This document shows positions 1-10,347 of a DNA stretch of 64,000 bases, one piece after another; within the stretch, counting starts at the first letter, position 1, and every line of letters starts with the position of its first letter. Location: contig NC_058341.1 of assembly GCF_905475395.1 (NCBI RefSeq), forward strand, positions 71,483,597 to 71,547,596, written 5' to 3'. A model generated the notes under the pieces. That model saw only the letters and a list, made by a program, of their open reading frames with translations, had not been told where the DNA came from and did no database searches. This DNA comes from Chrysoperla carnea (lineage: Eukaryota; Arthropoda; Insecta; Neuroptera; Chrysopidae). The position numbers were made by a program, and so were the translations under genes.

Positions 1-2149
1 TTCATTATAACAGCTGGACACGTTTCTTTTCTCAAAGTGAACGTTACTTGAACGAATTTCATCTCGTTAACTTGAATACGCCACTTATTCAACCAATGTT
101 GTATTTTATCGATACTTGTCTGCAGTTTTTGAGTAACTGAATTTGGATCTACATCAATCGATAGAATCGCAGTATCATCCGCAAATGTAGCTGTTACGTT
201 TGTGTCATCGACCGGTAGATCCGCGGTATAAATTAAATAAAGAGTTGGGCCCAGAACACTGTCCTGAGGTACACCAGATTGGATTGGAAACAAGTCAGAA
301 AGTTCTTCTTGAATTTTAACTTGGAAGTATCTGTCTTCTAAGTATGATTTTAAAACACAGAAATAAGAACTTGGGATTTGATGTTTTAATTTGTACAACA
401 GGCCCGGATGCCATACCTTATCAAAGGCTTTGCTGACGTCAAGGAATGCTGCTGTACAATATTTTTTTTCTTGAAAACTTTTCGAAATCGTATTTACTAT
501 ACGGTGCACTTTTTCTATTGTGGAATGTTTCTCACGGAACCCAAATTGGTGCTCAGGAATGATTTGCGACTCTTTTAATATTACTTTTAGTTTACTTAAA
601 AATAATGTTTCGAACAGCTTAGACAATGTTGGCAATAAACTGATAGGTCGGTAAGATTTAACTTCGTTGACCGGTTTACCAGGTTTAGGAATTAGTATAA
701 TTTGCGATATCTTCCAAAGACACGGAAAATATCCCAGTCTTAATATAGCATTGAAAATATACTGAATAAAGACCATTCCGTTTTTTGGAAGCTCGTTTAA
801 AACCTTTGTTGTTATAAGATCGAATCCTGGCGTTTTTTTACGATTTAGTGATTTAATTCCCGCACTTATTTCATTTAAAGAGAAAGATTCGATAGGTGGA
901 GATAACTGTAGAGGGGCGCTTAAAAATTGTAAGATTTCTTCGTCTGGTGCTTCTTGTGAATTGGAAAAAACTTCCTTCAAATCCTGTGCAAATAAACCAG
1001 CCTTTTTTTTACATCTTCTTGCCCAGGATCTCCATCTGGTTTGCGTAGAGGTGGCACATGTTGTTTTGGTTGCTTGCAACGTTTTGTAGCTTTCCATAAT
1101 GAATAATCCGAAGCTTCAGTGGGAGATAAGTTTTCAAGATAATCTTGAATATAATTTTGTTTAAAATTTTCCAGCAAACGTTTTAAGTTTTGGGACAATC
1201 TATTAAAATTATTTTTATCTCTTGGATATCTAGTTTGTTGCCAGATTCTTCTAAACCTTCGCTTTTCTTGTATTAGGTATCTAATGTTTTGTGAAAGTAA
1301 AGCTTTGGGCTTAAATGTTTTGACATCAGGAGTTGATTCCCTGGCTGCTTTTTGGATACCTTCTGTGAAGTTTTGTACAGCTAAATCAATGTCTTGTTCA
1401 GATTTGAAGGGAATTCTTAGATTAAGGCTACAATCAAGTTGCCATCGAAAGTAGCTCCAATCTGTGTGTCTATTGGTTAAGTATGGAGTACATTTTCTAT
1501 GAATGAATTGCGTACATATCGATAGTAAAACTGGAGAATGGTCGGACGATAGATCATTGCATGATTTTATTTGCATGTACTGCTTAGACATTCCTTTAAT
1601 TACAAACAAATCTAGAAGATCAGGAATCTTGTTTAAATCTGAAGGCCAGTAAGTTGGTTCCCCAGTGGATAATTGATCAAGGTGATTTTCTCTTATTGTC
1701 TTCAATAAGTTTCTGCCTTTCGGATTGATGAGTCTGGGCGCCCAAAATGTGTGTTTGGCGTTGTAATCGCCGCCAGAGATAAATCTGTTACCAAGGGTAC
1801 CGAAAAAGTTTTCAAACATTTCTTGGCTAATTGAATGTCTTGGTGGGCAGTAAACAGCCGAGACTGTGATTGGACCCACCCAATCTTCAACGACAACACT
1901 TGTAGCTTGAATTTGTTCGGTAAAGTATTTTTCAATTTCATAATGTTTCAGACTATTTTTTATAATGACAGCTGTTCCGCCTTGAGCTTTTCCACTAGGA
2001 TGTTTAGTATCATAAACGCAGTAATTTTTTATAGCTAAATAGCTTTTTGATGTGAAACGTGTCTCTGAAATCAGTGGTATATCGATATCATGATCTACGA
2101 GAAACGTTTCTAGTTCAAACGTCGATTCGTCAAGCCATTGGCGTTCCAT
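1..2149 (-). pseudogene. Jockey-type non-LTR retrotransposon ORF2 (endonuclease-reverse transcriptase), partial
   Basis: Encodes the apurinic-like endonuclease followed by reverse transcriptase of a Jockey-clade LINE. The start Met at 2149 opens a 390-residue frame with endonuclease motifs (GGTAVIIKNS, SAVYCPPR, GGDYNAKH, and SSDHSPVLL near residue 200). The frame is lost near 1003-1010 in a run of eight A on the coding strand. Reverse transcriptase then continues in another frame to the window edge, with KPGKPVNEVKSYRPISLLPT, FGFREKHST, AAFLDVSKAFDKVWH, SGVPQDSVLGPTLY and the catalytic FADDTA at about 145-165. It begins 27 bases after the ORF1 stop at 2177, as in two-ORF Jockey elements. The 3' end lies outside the window. 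The single homopolymer frameshift makes this a recent pseudogene or a sequencing error. Confidence 0.93.
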
Positions 2150-2176
2150 AAAACAATATGTATATTTTGAGCCATT

Positions 2177-2739
2177 TTATTTCATTTTGCTGATTAGGGC
2201 AGTTAATAAATTAATCAAAACACTATTTTGTTTCATAAGATCGCGGAACATTTCCTTTAATTCTGAGAATGATTCTTTCATGAAACCTACTACATTATGT
2301 TCTTCGTTATGATTGGAACTTGATGGTTGTACTGTTGGTTTTTTAGAATTAGGGATATTACTGCGAGTTGCTTGAGCGTAGGAAAAGTTTTCACGAGTTG
2401 AATTTGGTGTGTTGGCTCTAGGGGTTGGGATGGGTGTTTCGATGTGTCGCTTTCTTAAAGCTGGATACTTTTGTTCTAGCAATTTTTTATAGACTAAGCA
2501 ACCTTTGTAGTTCGCTGAGTGATTTTCGCCGAAATTAACGCATTTAGCTGGCTGTTCCTTGGTTGTTTTTGGACAATCCTTTGTCGAGTGGTTGCCTAAA
2601 CATTTAACACATCTAAATGTTCTTCCACAGTGATTTTGGGTATGTCCGAATCTTTGACATCGCTTACATTGAGGGATTTCTCGTTTAAAGTTTGGAGGCT
2701 CGAATTTCACAATTTTATTTCCTAACTTTCCATACAAAG
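2177..2739 (-). pseudogene. Jockey ORF1 (Gag-like), C-terminal part with zinc knuckles
   Basis: This is the C-terminal half of a Jockey ORF1 nucleic-acid-binding protein. KIVKFEPPNFKREIPQCKRC leads into zinc knuckles: CKRCQRFGHTQNHC, CVKCLGNHSTKDC and a third, decayed CVNFGENHSANYKGC whose second Cys is Phe. A Ser/Asn/Pro-rich tail and a short helical end (SELKEMFRDLMKQNSVL) follow. The N-terminal half of the same protein lies at 10355-11247; the two pieces were separated by the transposon at 2747-10347. The reading frame on the transposon side starts inside the transposon and is not the native start. Together the pieces give about 485 residues, normal for Jockey ORF1. Confidence 0.9.
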
Positions 2740-2746
2740 TTTTCCA
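2740..2746. repeat. Candidate target-site duplication, left copy (TTTTCCA)
   Basis: TTTTCCA here, at the end of Jockey sequence, is repeated at 10348-10354 where Jockey sequence resumes. Seven bases is longer than the 2-4 bases usual for CACTA/EnSpm elements, so part may be chance in a T-rich context. Confidence 0.5.
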
Positions 2747-3050
2747 ACAGGGCCAGTAATGGCCGATTGCTAGATCAGCAGTTTTCATTAATGGGCAAGC
2801 AATGGTAATTGTTAATGGCCCATGATCGACTGACAGCCGGATGATAACCTCGGGCCAGTAATGGCACTTAATTATCGGCCGACTGCAGGAAAGGTTACTG
2901 GGCCATTAATGGCAACAAGTAATGGGCCAATCATAAAATAAGGATGTTGGCCGGTTAATGAAATCCAACAATGGGCCAAGAATAATTAGTCAGCGACCCA
3001 TTAATGGCAACTAGAAATGGGCCGTAAAAACTTGTTCAGCCATTAATGGC
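2747..3050. repeat. Left subterminal array of palindromic GCC(A/G)TTAATGGC-type sites
   Basis: The perfect palindrome GCCATTAATGGC occurs at 2902-2913 and 3039-3050. A one-base variant, GCCAGTAATGGC, occurs at 2752-2763 and 2854-2865, and CCATTAATGG near 2998-3007. Several GGCCGA and TGGGCCA motifs lie between. Related GGCC motifs recur at the other end (10195-10347). Subterminal repeats of this kind commonly bind transposase; that role is inferred here. Confidence 0.7.
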
Positions 3051-3171
3051 AACCAGCGATGAGCAAAATATTGCAAAAAAAAAAATTACAAGCAATTGAG
3101 CTATTAATATGAGGTTATTTTTTTTTTTATTAATTATATCATAATATAACATATTTTTTTTATTCTTTTTG

Positions 3172-3484
3172 GTGTCCGACCGAAGCTTCGGCTTCGGCCA
3201 CCTTCCAATTTGGCCGAAGGTTCCAAGCAAACGTCGGAATTGAACGAACTCTTACGAACGAATGCCTCAAGACAAGTTTGTTAGTTTGTACACGCATAAA
3301 CTCAAGGTAATTTTTTTATCATTTTTAGATTGACTTCTAGATCAATTTATAGAGATCATAATCTCTAGATCAACTTTAATATTAAAGTTTTAAAATCATG
3401 TTTTTAAACCTTCGGCTTCGGTCGAAGGTTGTGGCGATAGCCGATTAATCGGCTTCGGCCAAAAATCGACCTTCGGTCGGACAC
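3172..3484. mobile_element. Short inverted-repeat (MITE-like) element, copy 1
   Basis: The sequence starts GTGTCCGACCGAAGCTTCGG and ends CGACCTTCGGTCGGACAC, giving inverted ends of about 14 bases with further CTTCGG-rich symmetry inside. No coding capacity is seen. The right end matches the end of a second region at 9787-10146 (GGACACTA after a CTTTCGG-rich stretch), so at least two related copies lie within the larger transposon. No clear target duplication is visible. Confidence 0.6.
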
Positions 3485-3842
3485 TAATTTTTTTACACTG
3501 ACGATGACCGCGCTTTTCGTCCCTTCTCTCGATCCCCGCATCCGGAAAGCCATCGACCTACTTTCCCCGGAAGATTTTTGCAATCTTCCGAGTCGCCGAA
3601 TTTTTCCAATATAACATCTAGAATAAGATAAATAGATTATAAATAAAATTTTATTTAACATAATTTATGTAAATGAAGTGATTAGAACTAGAAGAATAAG
3701 TTGTAAAAATAAATCGTAACTTCATGCTCCTAAAAGTATGAAAAATATAAGTTTTATCGGCAAAACTAATTTTAAGCTTTATTCAGAAAAAAAAAACGAT
3801 TTTTTGTCACTTGTATCTATCCAGCTCTAAACTTTCCAAATA

Positions 3843-5067
3843 TCATTTAAATAAAAAAATTCTTTGAATACCTTTCATGCATTTAAACGCCTCCGTGCCG
3901 CTAAAATTTAGTTTTCCAACACCTTTTATTAATTTGCCAGTTCCCGAATAATGTTGCTCAACATTTTTTGTCAAAAAACCCGACATTATTTTATTAATGC
4001 AGCTCTTAATTGACGTTTCTCCATAAATTTTTACCCGAAACAATGATAGCTGAATAAATATTAAAAAAATATTAGTGTAAGAAAGGGTTTAACATAGCTG
4101 TCAATTATAATATTTACCAATACGGTTTTCTTTAATTCATCAGTTTTTAAATCTTCCTCAAGTTTTTTAAAGTCTTCTAAAGTTTTCAGTGGGAGTGGAA
4201 GATCTAATTTTTTAATGGCACTTGACACAGATTCATGGGGTCTTGAATTAGCCGTGTTGACAATGAGTATATTTTTGATTTCCTCAAAATATTTGCGGAT
4301 GTCATACTGCAGACTTTTTTTCTCGCAAATTAAATAACGCTGCAATTGTTTTGTTTGTTCTTCAATTTTTTTTTCAAAAAATTTTTGCATAGATTCTAAA
4401 AAAATGCATGTTTCAGAATGGTTAGTTTGAATAAACTTAATTTAATTATAGTTTAAATTTACCGAAATTGAATACTTCATTGGTTTCACTTTCTGTCAAT
4501 TGATCTTCAGGTATCTCTTCTGTAAAATAGAAATACTTATTTAATAAAAATTGATAATGAATTTGACTTGAAAAAAATAAATTTTTTAAAATAATTTGTA
4601 ATTTTGTCAGTGATTTTTTTTTAATACATCAATATACAGACTATATATTTTAATAATCAGATATAAAAAAATATCTTGATGTTTTCAGTAAACTAAAAAT
4701 TCATATTTTATTAATTTCAATTACTGTCGCCCTGGTAAGCCAGTTGGTTGAGCTGTTGCCATTTCCGTCTGCGGTATGCCCAGGGTAGCGGGTTCGATTT
4801 TCACCGTCGCAACAAAATTAATTAAATTGATAGTTGTGATGGGCTGTTGTAGTGCATGGTGCATGAAAGAGGTGCACGCAGCCTTTGAAATTGAGGAGCT
4901 GATAAAAATTATCAGCGGATAGGTGGTAAAGCACATAAATGGTATCACAATGGGCTCTATAGCCTAAGTGTGTGTTTCATGGACAGCCAATATAACCTAA
5001 CCAAACATAACCTAATTTCAATTAATATATATATAAAACTTATTAACTTACGGTGCGGCACGTCTAC

Positions 5068-5158
<91 letters not shown>

Positions 5159-6857
5159 GTATGTATATACCGTAGACGTACAGCACCGTAGACGAATAGT
5201 CTTTGTATGTGGCAATAGGTACAAGATTCCCATTGTGCACTATGGTGGTTGTGAGTCAATATCTCTAAGGGTGTTAAATATACAAGGGTTGAAAAACGCC
5301 ACCTTTAAAAATATGTAATTATCGTTGGTTTTGAATTATCCGGATCATTAAAGAAATTTCTGGAATCATCTAGATAATTCTACTGCGCCAATGTTTTGAT
5401 CGTTCACAAATGTTCTAGATAATTCTAGAACAATCTAAAAATTTAAAAATTTATTGATCGGTCTGGAATGTTCTCAAATGTACACGTAGATTTTAATCAA
5501 ATCAGAATGTTCTAGAAAATTCTAAAATGATCTAGAAATTTTTAGATTAATCTGGAATATTCCAGAATAATTGAGAAACTTCTAAAACGGAATTCAAAGA
5601 TCTGGTCGATCGAGCATATTTTAAATGTTCGAAAAAATTCTAGATTGATCTCAAATATTTAAGAATGGTCTACAAAGCTCTAAATGCTCTAACATGTATG
5701 CCAATTTTCTGATCAATGTAGAATGTTCTAGAAATGTTTCTAATGATCTAAAAGATTCAAAAATGTATGTCAATGATCTAATTCGAAAAGTTTCAAAGAT
5801 TGTTCTAGAAAATTTTCAAATTATCCTCAAAGATTCCAAAGTGGAAATATTAGGAATAATCCAGAAAATTTTGTGAAAAGTGGTGGTGATTCAGATAATT
5901 TAGTGAAGACGAAATATGAAACTCATGCTTCAGTTATAAATAGTGTCATTGTAAATTACAGTGTGTAGTACCTTTTCAAGTGAAGAATCAAACGGTTTAA
6001 CCTGTACGGGTTTTTTTTAATGCAATGTGAAAAATTAAAATATCGTTAACGATGCCAAAACAAAGAAGTGTATTTTCGCGTTCTCGGATGGTATCGAAAA
6101 GGAACAAAATGTCTTACAACTGCACTCTTTAAAATGACCCAGCGAAGCGGGTATTCATAGCTAGTGCTTTTTATATTCGACTTTTAATGCCATTATTAAG
6201 AATATTTTGAGTGTATTCAAAATTAATGCATAAATCTAAATATTTTCAGTAGAAAAATTGGAATTCTGTTATTTATACCAATATAGATTAAAATTTACTA
6301 CTTTACATTAAATACTTTTACAATTTTTTTTTCACTTACCTAGGCTGTTATCGTAATTTATCTTCTCCTTTGGAGCTGACGAACTGGTGTTCATAGCCGC
6401 TATTCCACGCAACTCTTTAGTGAAGTTTTTTCTAGAAAAAACTGTTGGCATGGTAACTTGATTATTTTCGTCATCAGTACTTCTAATGTCAGTAGTCTTG
6501 AAAGAACGTTTTAAACGTCGTTTTCCTTTTAAGTAACTATCTATTTGACAAATAAAGTGGAATATTATTATCAGTATAGTAAATAACTTGCTTCAAGTAT
6601 AATAGAAAAACAAATAACTCACTTGCATAAGTAAGAATTTGAACGGAAAACTTCTCCCAGTTTTCATCCGCATCAACTAAATCCTGAGTATATTTGTCTC
6701 TTTTGTCATAATCTTCCATCGGCGGATAGTAACAGAGCAACTCACCATTTTCTTCGGTAATCCATTTGGCTGGTATCAGATCTACATCTTTTGCAGAATC
6801 TGAACTTCCCAGAAATTCAACCACTGCGTAAATTTTGGTAGCACCAACAGCATTCAT
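3843..6857 (-). CDS. DUF4806-type protein, five-exon accessory gene of the transposon
   Basis: My exon reading is 6857-6623, 6540-6340, 4519-4463, 4395-4118 and 4049-3843. Every intron is GT-AG and the joined frame stays open for 325 residues plus stop. Exon 1 carries the N-terminal module usual in this family (YAVVEFLGS, PAKWI, LCYYPP). Exon 4 has LDLPLPLKTLEDFKKLEEDL and exon 5 GETSIKSCINKIMSGF with SGTGKLIKGVGKLNF, the conserved DUF4806 core. Exons 3-4 encode acidic and coiled-coil-prone sequence. The biochemical function is unknown. The gene lies on the same strand as and downstream of the transposase, inside the transposon boundaries. The 1.8-kb second intron holds a SINE and a Helitron end. 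The start is the first Met of the homologous N-terminal module. Confidence 0.8.
4726..4985 (+). mobile_element. tRNA-derived SINE
   Basis: The head resembles a tRNA gene with internal RNA polymerase III promoter boxes: an A-box-like TAAGCCAGTTGG at 4736-4747 and a B box GGTTCGATT at 4791-4799. It lacks a foldable anticodon arm. The body includes ATGGGCTCTATAGCCTAAGT, ending near a CATAACCTAA stretch. It sits in an intron of the DUF4806 gene, antisense to it. A functional tRNA gene is unlikely. Confidence 0.65.
5061..5178. repeat. (TA)n microsatellite flanked by inverted CGTCTACGGTATAT
   Basis: About 43 TA units (5070-5155) lie between CGTCTACGGTATAT and its inverse ATATACCGTAGACG. The whole stretch can fold into one long hairpin or cruciform. 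CACCGTAGACG follows again at 5184-5194. The open frames here on both strands are artefacts of the repeat. Confidence 0.9.
5280..6164 (+). mobile_element. Non-autonomous Helitron, 3' end at 6164
   Basis: The 3' end has the classical Helitron form: a short GC hairpin ACCCAGCGAAGCGGGT (6137-6152), then CTAG at 6161-6164 followed by T. There is no Rep-helicase gene. The upstream 0.7 kb consists of degenerate repeats around TTCTAGAA and TGATCTA. I cannot fix the 5' TC end; a position near 5270-5290 is plausible. It lies within the long intron of the DUF4806 gene. Confidence 0.6.
5340..5880. repeat. Degenerate array of TTCTAGAA / GATCTAGA motifs
   Basis: Variants of ATTCTAGAA, TGATCTAGA and TGGAATATTCCAGAA recur about every 20-40 bases. 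They resemble the alternating GAA/TTC blocks of heat-shock elements, but the array is imperfect and probably an internal satellite of the Helitron. Confidence 0.55.
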
Positions 6858-7803
6858 CTAATAATATATTCAATGATTACTTAGTTATCGAAAGAAAATT
6901 TTTAATTATTTAAAAACTATAAAATATATGTAAATTTAGCTGACATTCATGAAATTTTAGAAGCAAATAAATAATAGATAATTTATGTTAAAAATCATAC
7001 TTAATTTTAATAAATTAAAAAAATAAACAAATGCACATTTAAAATATTAAAAAACTCGAGCATTAGTATGCAGTATAATTATTTCCATTTGTTAATATTT
7101 TATTTGTTGTTAAAATTCTAACTAACGTCGGCTTTATTTACACTTATCGTATCTACACCTATTTATTTTCAACTTACTTTTTTCATCCAATTGTTCCACA
7201 AAATAACAAATAGACGAATAACTATCAGTTATTTCTTTGTGAATTGTTAATAAAATGAAAATATATTATTATGTATTTAACTATAACCAAATTTCAGAAC
7301 TCTAAAGTCACAATAATTAACGACTGGTAATCGACACACAACACGTGATACTGAGACAGTAAGAATATTCATAAACCACAAGATATATCACAATCAGGTT
7401 ATTGTTTTCTTTATCGCGCCTTAAAAACAAAGGACACTAAACACTCTCACTGTTTCATTTATTAGCCGTTGACTGTGTGTTTGTAGACAATAGACATGTA
7501 TATTTTACATTTGTGTAATGTGTATATACTCCACTATACAAACGCAACTGCTTACACACATGTACACACATTTTTTCACTTTTTAGTTTTTATTATTTAA
7601 TTTAGACATGAAGTAAAGATATCGCAATAATTTTGTTATTATTTTTCAGTAAAATGCACTTATTTTTAATTAGATCTGCAGGAAATAACTCTTGTGGATT
7701 AGAAAAAGTTTTGCCGGTAAAAACACCGATGTCAGTTGAGGCAGTTGGATACTCAAATAGCGTACAATCATTCATCATTTGACGGCCGAGAATATATATA
7801 TTT
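6858..7803. other. Intergenic stretch between the two transposon genes
   Basis: AT-rich sequence between the transposase stop and the DUF4806 start; both genes read on the minus strand, so it should contain the DUF4806 promoter. I see a GT/CA-rich patch at 7480-7575 but no firm promoter, and no coding frame. Confidence 0.5.
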
Positions 7804-9694
7804 TCAATTTGAGGATTTTTCTGTTTTTTTTTTTAACAATAATTTATCAATTTGAATTATTGTGTTATTTTTTAATAATATAATATTATCTGGCTGCGTG
7901 GAACTTAAATGGACATTGTTAATAATTGCACTCGCAATGAGCACATATTTTATTTCTTCATGCATAAAAGGTACCGAAACTTCATCGATAAGACATTTTT
8001 TAATAATGTTGTTTTTTTTTATTTTTAGTTTTTCTTCGTATTCCAACTCAGATAATCTATTTAAAATTTGCGTTAAAGGTCTGTAAGGTGATTTGACGAG
8101 TTTTTTAATTTTTCCAATATAGTTCTCACCCCAAAATGCCGATATTTCGCTCAGAGATAAATTTAAATTCAAAGCATCGTCGGAAAGATGAATTAAATTG
8201 TGATAATTTAGGGTTTGTGATTTCTCACCGTACAGCGACGGTAACAAGAAAAAAAATTTTCTTAGTAATTGTTTAGCATAGTCATTATATTTTATCATCA
8301 AATCTTTACTATGTAAAATCCTACAGGCCACAAAAATAAGTAAAAAATGTTCATAGCATTGTTTTGATAAAATATCTTTAAGCACAACTGGCCCACAATA
8401 CAACAACACAAATCGATATTGTGTAGCTTTCCAGTTAGCTAAATGAGTAATATCGAATTTTTTACGTTGAAATTCGAATGGTATGAATGAAGTAAGTGAT
8501 AAAAAATTTAATCGAAGTCGTTTTACTTCGAATTTTTTTAAACGCGCTTGGCTTTTGCGCAATATCCATGATTCTAATAAATTTTTCATTATACCCAGAA
8601 AGAGTAAATGCATTGAATCTAAAACTAAATGATTCACTGGATCGAAGCCTGGCAATTTTGTAAGTATAGACTTCAAGTCGTCTTTATGATGTTCAGGTTG
8701 TAGTTTTTTTTTGAAAGATTTTTTGGTGCGAAGCGGACAGTCCATTTCGGGATAAACTCTTTTTTTTTTTTCGTTTTTCGCCAACAGAAATTCCTTTTGT
8801 CGTACATCGTTCGCATGCATAAAAAGTACCTGCAGCTTTGCAGCATTTAATATAAGTTCTTGCTTGTGAATCTGCGATGATCGCAATCAATCTTAAATCA
8901 TATTTTTTCCCTTCAATACTGATACCTGATTTAATTAGATTCTTAGATTCTTGGACAAATTCTGTAAGATATTCATTAGCATTAGCCGGCTTAGTGTCCC
9001 CACAATAAATTCCAGCAATGAACGGATGGGAAATATATTTATCATTACATACTTTTACAGTGATCGGCCACACTTGAATTTGCGAATTTTTGTAGATCTG
9101 CATGCCATCTATATGAACCATTATTTCAATAGTGTCTTCAATAAATATATTAGGAGAAATAATTTTCTTTAGTCCATTTTCAATACCTAAATATTTATAC
9201 TCGCAATCAGAACCTTTAAGACTTGAAATTGATTGGTTCACATGATGTTGCTTTGTCTGTAGTAATGCCTGGGCTGTTTTGGGTAAGGTTGGATGGCCTT
9301 CTTCTCTTAATAAAATTAGTAATTCTGAAATTACATTTAATTGTAAACTATTTAAGTTTTTTAATGCCCACTGTCTAAGTTTATCTTTCAAATTTTTATT
9401 TTGGTTTTCATTTTCTTCGATAATACTGTCGCTGTCTGTATCACTATCTGTATCACTGTCTTCATCACTGAATTCACTATTATTATTATCATTATTAATA
9501 TCATTTTCCTCATCACGACGACACTCAGTTTGACATATTGCACTAATATGACTATCATTATCAGACAAATTTTCAACAAAAAATTTATCGTTTTGTTGTT
9601 GGTCACTATTTACAAGCCTTACACTATTTACACTACTATTTGCAAGTTTTTTTAATAGTCGAAATTTTTTTACTCTTTTATACGCTTGAGACAT
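7804..9694 (-). CDS. tnp2-like (Transposase_21 type) transposase, one homopolymer frameshift
   Basis: Predicted to cut and join the ends of the 2747-10347 transposon. The start at 9694 gives MSQAYKRVKKF, then an acidic linker near residues 60-90. Conserved blocks follow: EIMVHIDGMQIYKNSQIQVW, PFIAGIYCGDTKPANANEYL, IIADSQARTYIK and TFYACERCTTKG. The frame then shifts in a run of twelve A (8760-8771). The second part continues VYPEMDCPLR, KLPGFDPVNHLVLDSMHLLF, GIMKNLLESW, LNYHNLIHLSDDAL and SLSEISAFWGENYIGKIKKL. These blocks match the order in tnp2/DUF4218-type proteins. Allowing for the shift it is about 630 residues. I could not assign the catalytic triad with confidence. The break may be a sequencing error. 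Confidence 0.72.
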
Positions 9695-9786
9695 TCTTAA
9701 TTAAATTACTGTAAACGTTACTTATGAATAAATATTGGACTACAAATGGTTTAAAACGCAAATAAAAAATAATTAACAATTTAATT

Positions 9787-10146
9787 TTAATTTTTTTCGG
9801 CCACACCGAAACTCTAGTTTTAACGAACTTTTAGTTGTTTGTTGATTTTAATTTTTAACAGTGAGAAAAGACAGTACATCGTAACTCTGATTTTAACGAA
9901 CTTTTAGTTGTTTGTTGATTTTTAATTTTTAACAATGAGAAAACCAGTACATCGAAAACTGTGGTTTTAACGAACTTTTATATTGTTGTTTGTAGCAGTA
10001 ATTTAAAAGAATTAAATATTTATTGTTCAGATACTTCAATTATGGTTTTTTATTTGATTTAACACGTGTTAACTGTCTGTATAAGTGAAACTGAGACAGA
10101 TGCCGAAGTTTCGCTTTCGGTAGAAAATCCAGTTTCGATAGGACAC
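9787..10146. repeat. MITE-like copy 2 with three tandem ~72-bp units
   Basis: Three units containing TTTTAACGAACTTTTAGTTG (9819 onward, 9891 onward, and a diverged one at 9965 onward) are enclosed by TTCGGCCACACCGAAA on the left and GGACACTA on the right. The right end matches the element at 3172-3484. It lies just upstream of the transposase start at 9694, so it could influence the promoter; that is only positional inference. Confidence 0.5.
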
Positions 10147-10194
10147 TATCAAATACTATCTAGAATATAAAACGACTTCTAGTAGTTAACCAAG

Positions 10195-10347
10195 TTTGGC
10201 CCGTTATAAATTGCCAACGCTTGACCGAGTGTTAATTGCCAGCCATCGGCCGATCAACCGGCCAGCGATCAACCGAGTATGGCCCATTAACAAACCCCAA
10301 CAATTGGCCAAGTATTAACAGCCGAACATCGGCCGATAAACGGGATT
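10195..10347. repeat. Right subterminal GGCC-repeat end of the 7.6-kb transposon
   Basis: TTGGCCCGTTATAAATTGCC, ATCGGCCGAT, ACCGGCC, ATGGCCCATTAAC and ATTGGCC follow each other and end at AAACGGG. They are related to the palindromic array at 2747-3050 in inverted orientation, though diverged. Confidence 0.65.

Larger units (their letters stand above)
2747..10347 (-). mobile_element. 7.6-kb DNA transposon with tnp2-like transposase and DUF4806 gene
   Basis: This block splits a Jockey ORF1 and has GGCC-rich, diverged inverted ends: acaGGGCCAGTAATGGCC on the left and, reversed, aatCCCGTTTATCGGCCGAT on the right. Both minus-strand genes, the transposase (7804-9694) and the five-exon DUF4806 gene (3843-6857), lie inside. 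The transposase resembles Transposase_21/tnp2 proteins, suggesting the CMC (CACTA/EnSpm) group. The ends do not start with CAC and the candidate duplication is 7 bases, so the superfamily is not settled. A SINE, a Helitron and two short MITE-like elements sit in its noncoding parts. The exact ends rest on the Jockey homology and the repeated TTTTCCA. Confidence 0.75.

Noticed and set aside
4726..4800. A functional tRNA gene
   Set aside because: A- and B-box-like sequences are present but no acceptor stem or anticodon loop could be folded; a SINE head fits better.
4957..5259. Open frames on both strands of repeated Tyr-Ile across the (TA)n tract
   Set aside because: They are translations of a microsatellite and run on both strands; no protein is implied.
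9279..9655. Plus-strand frames opposite the transposase N-terminus
   Set aside because: They are antisense shadows of the acidic Asp/Glu-rich coding stretch.
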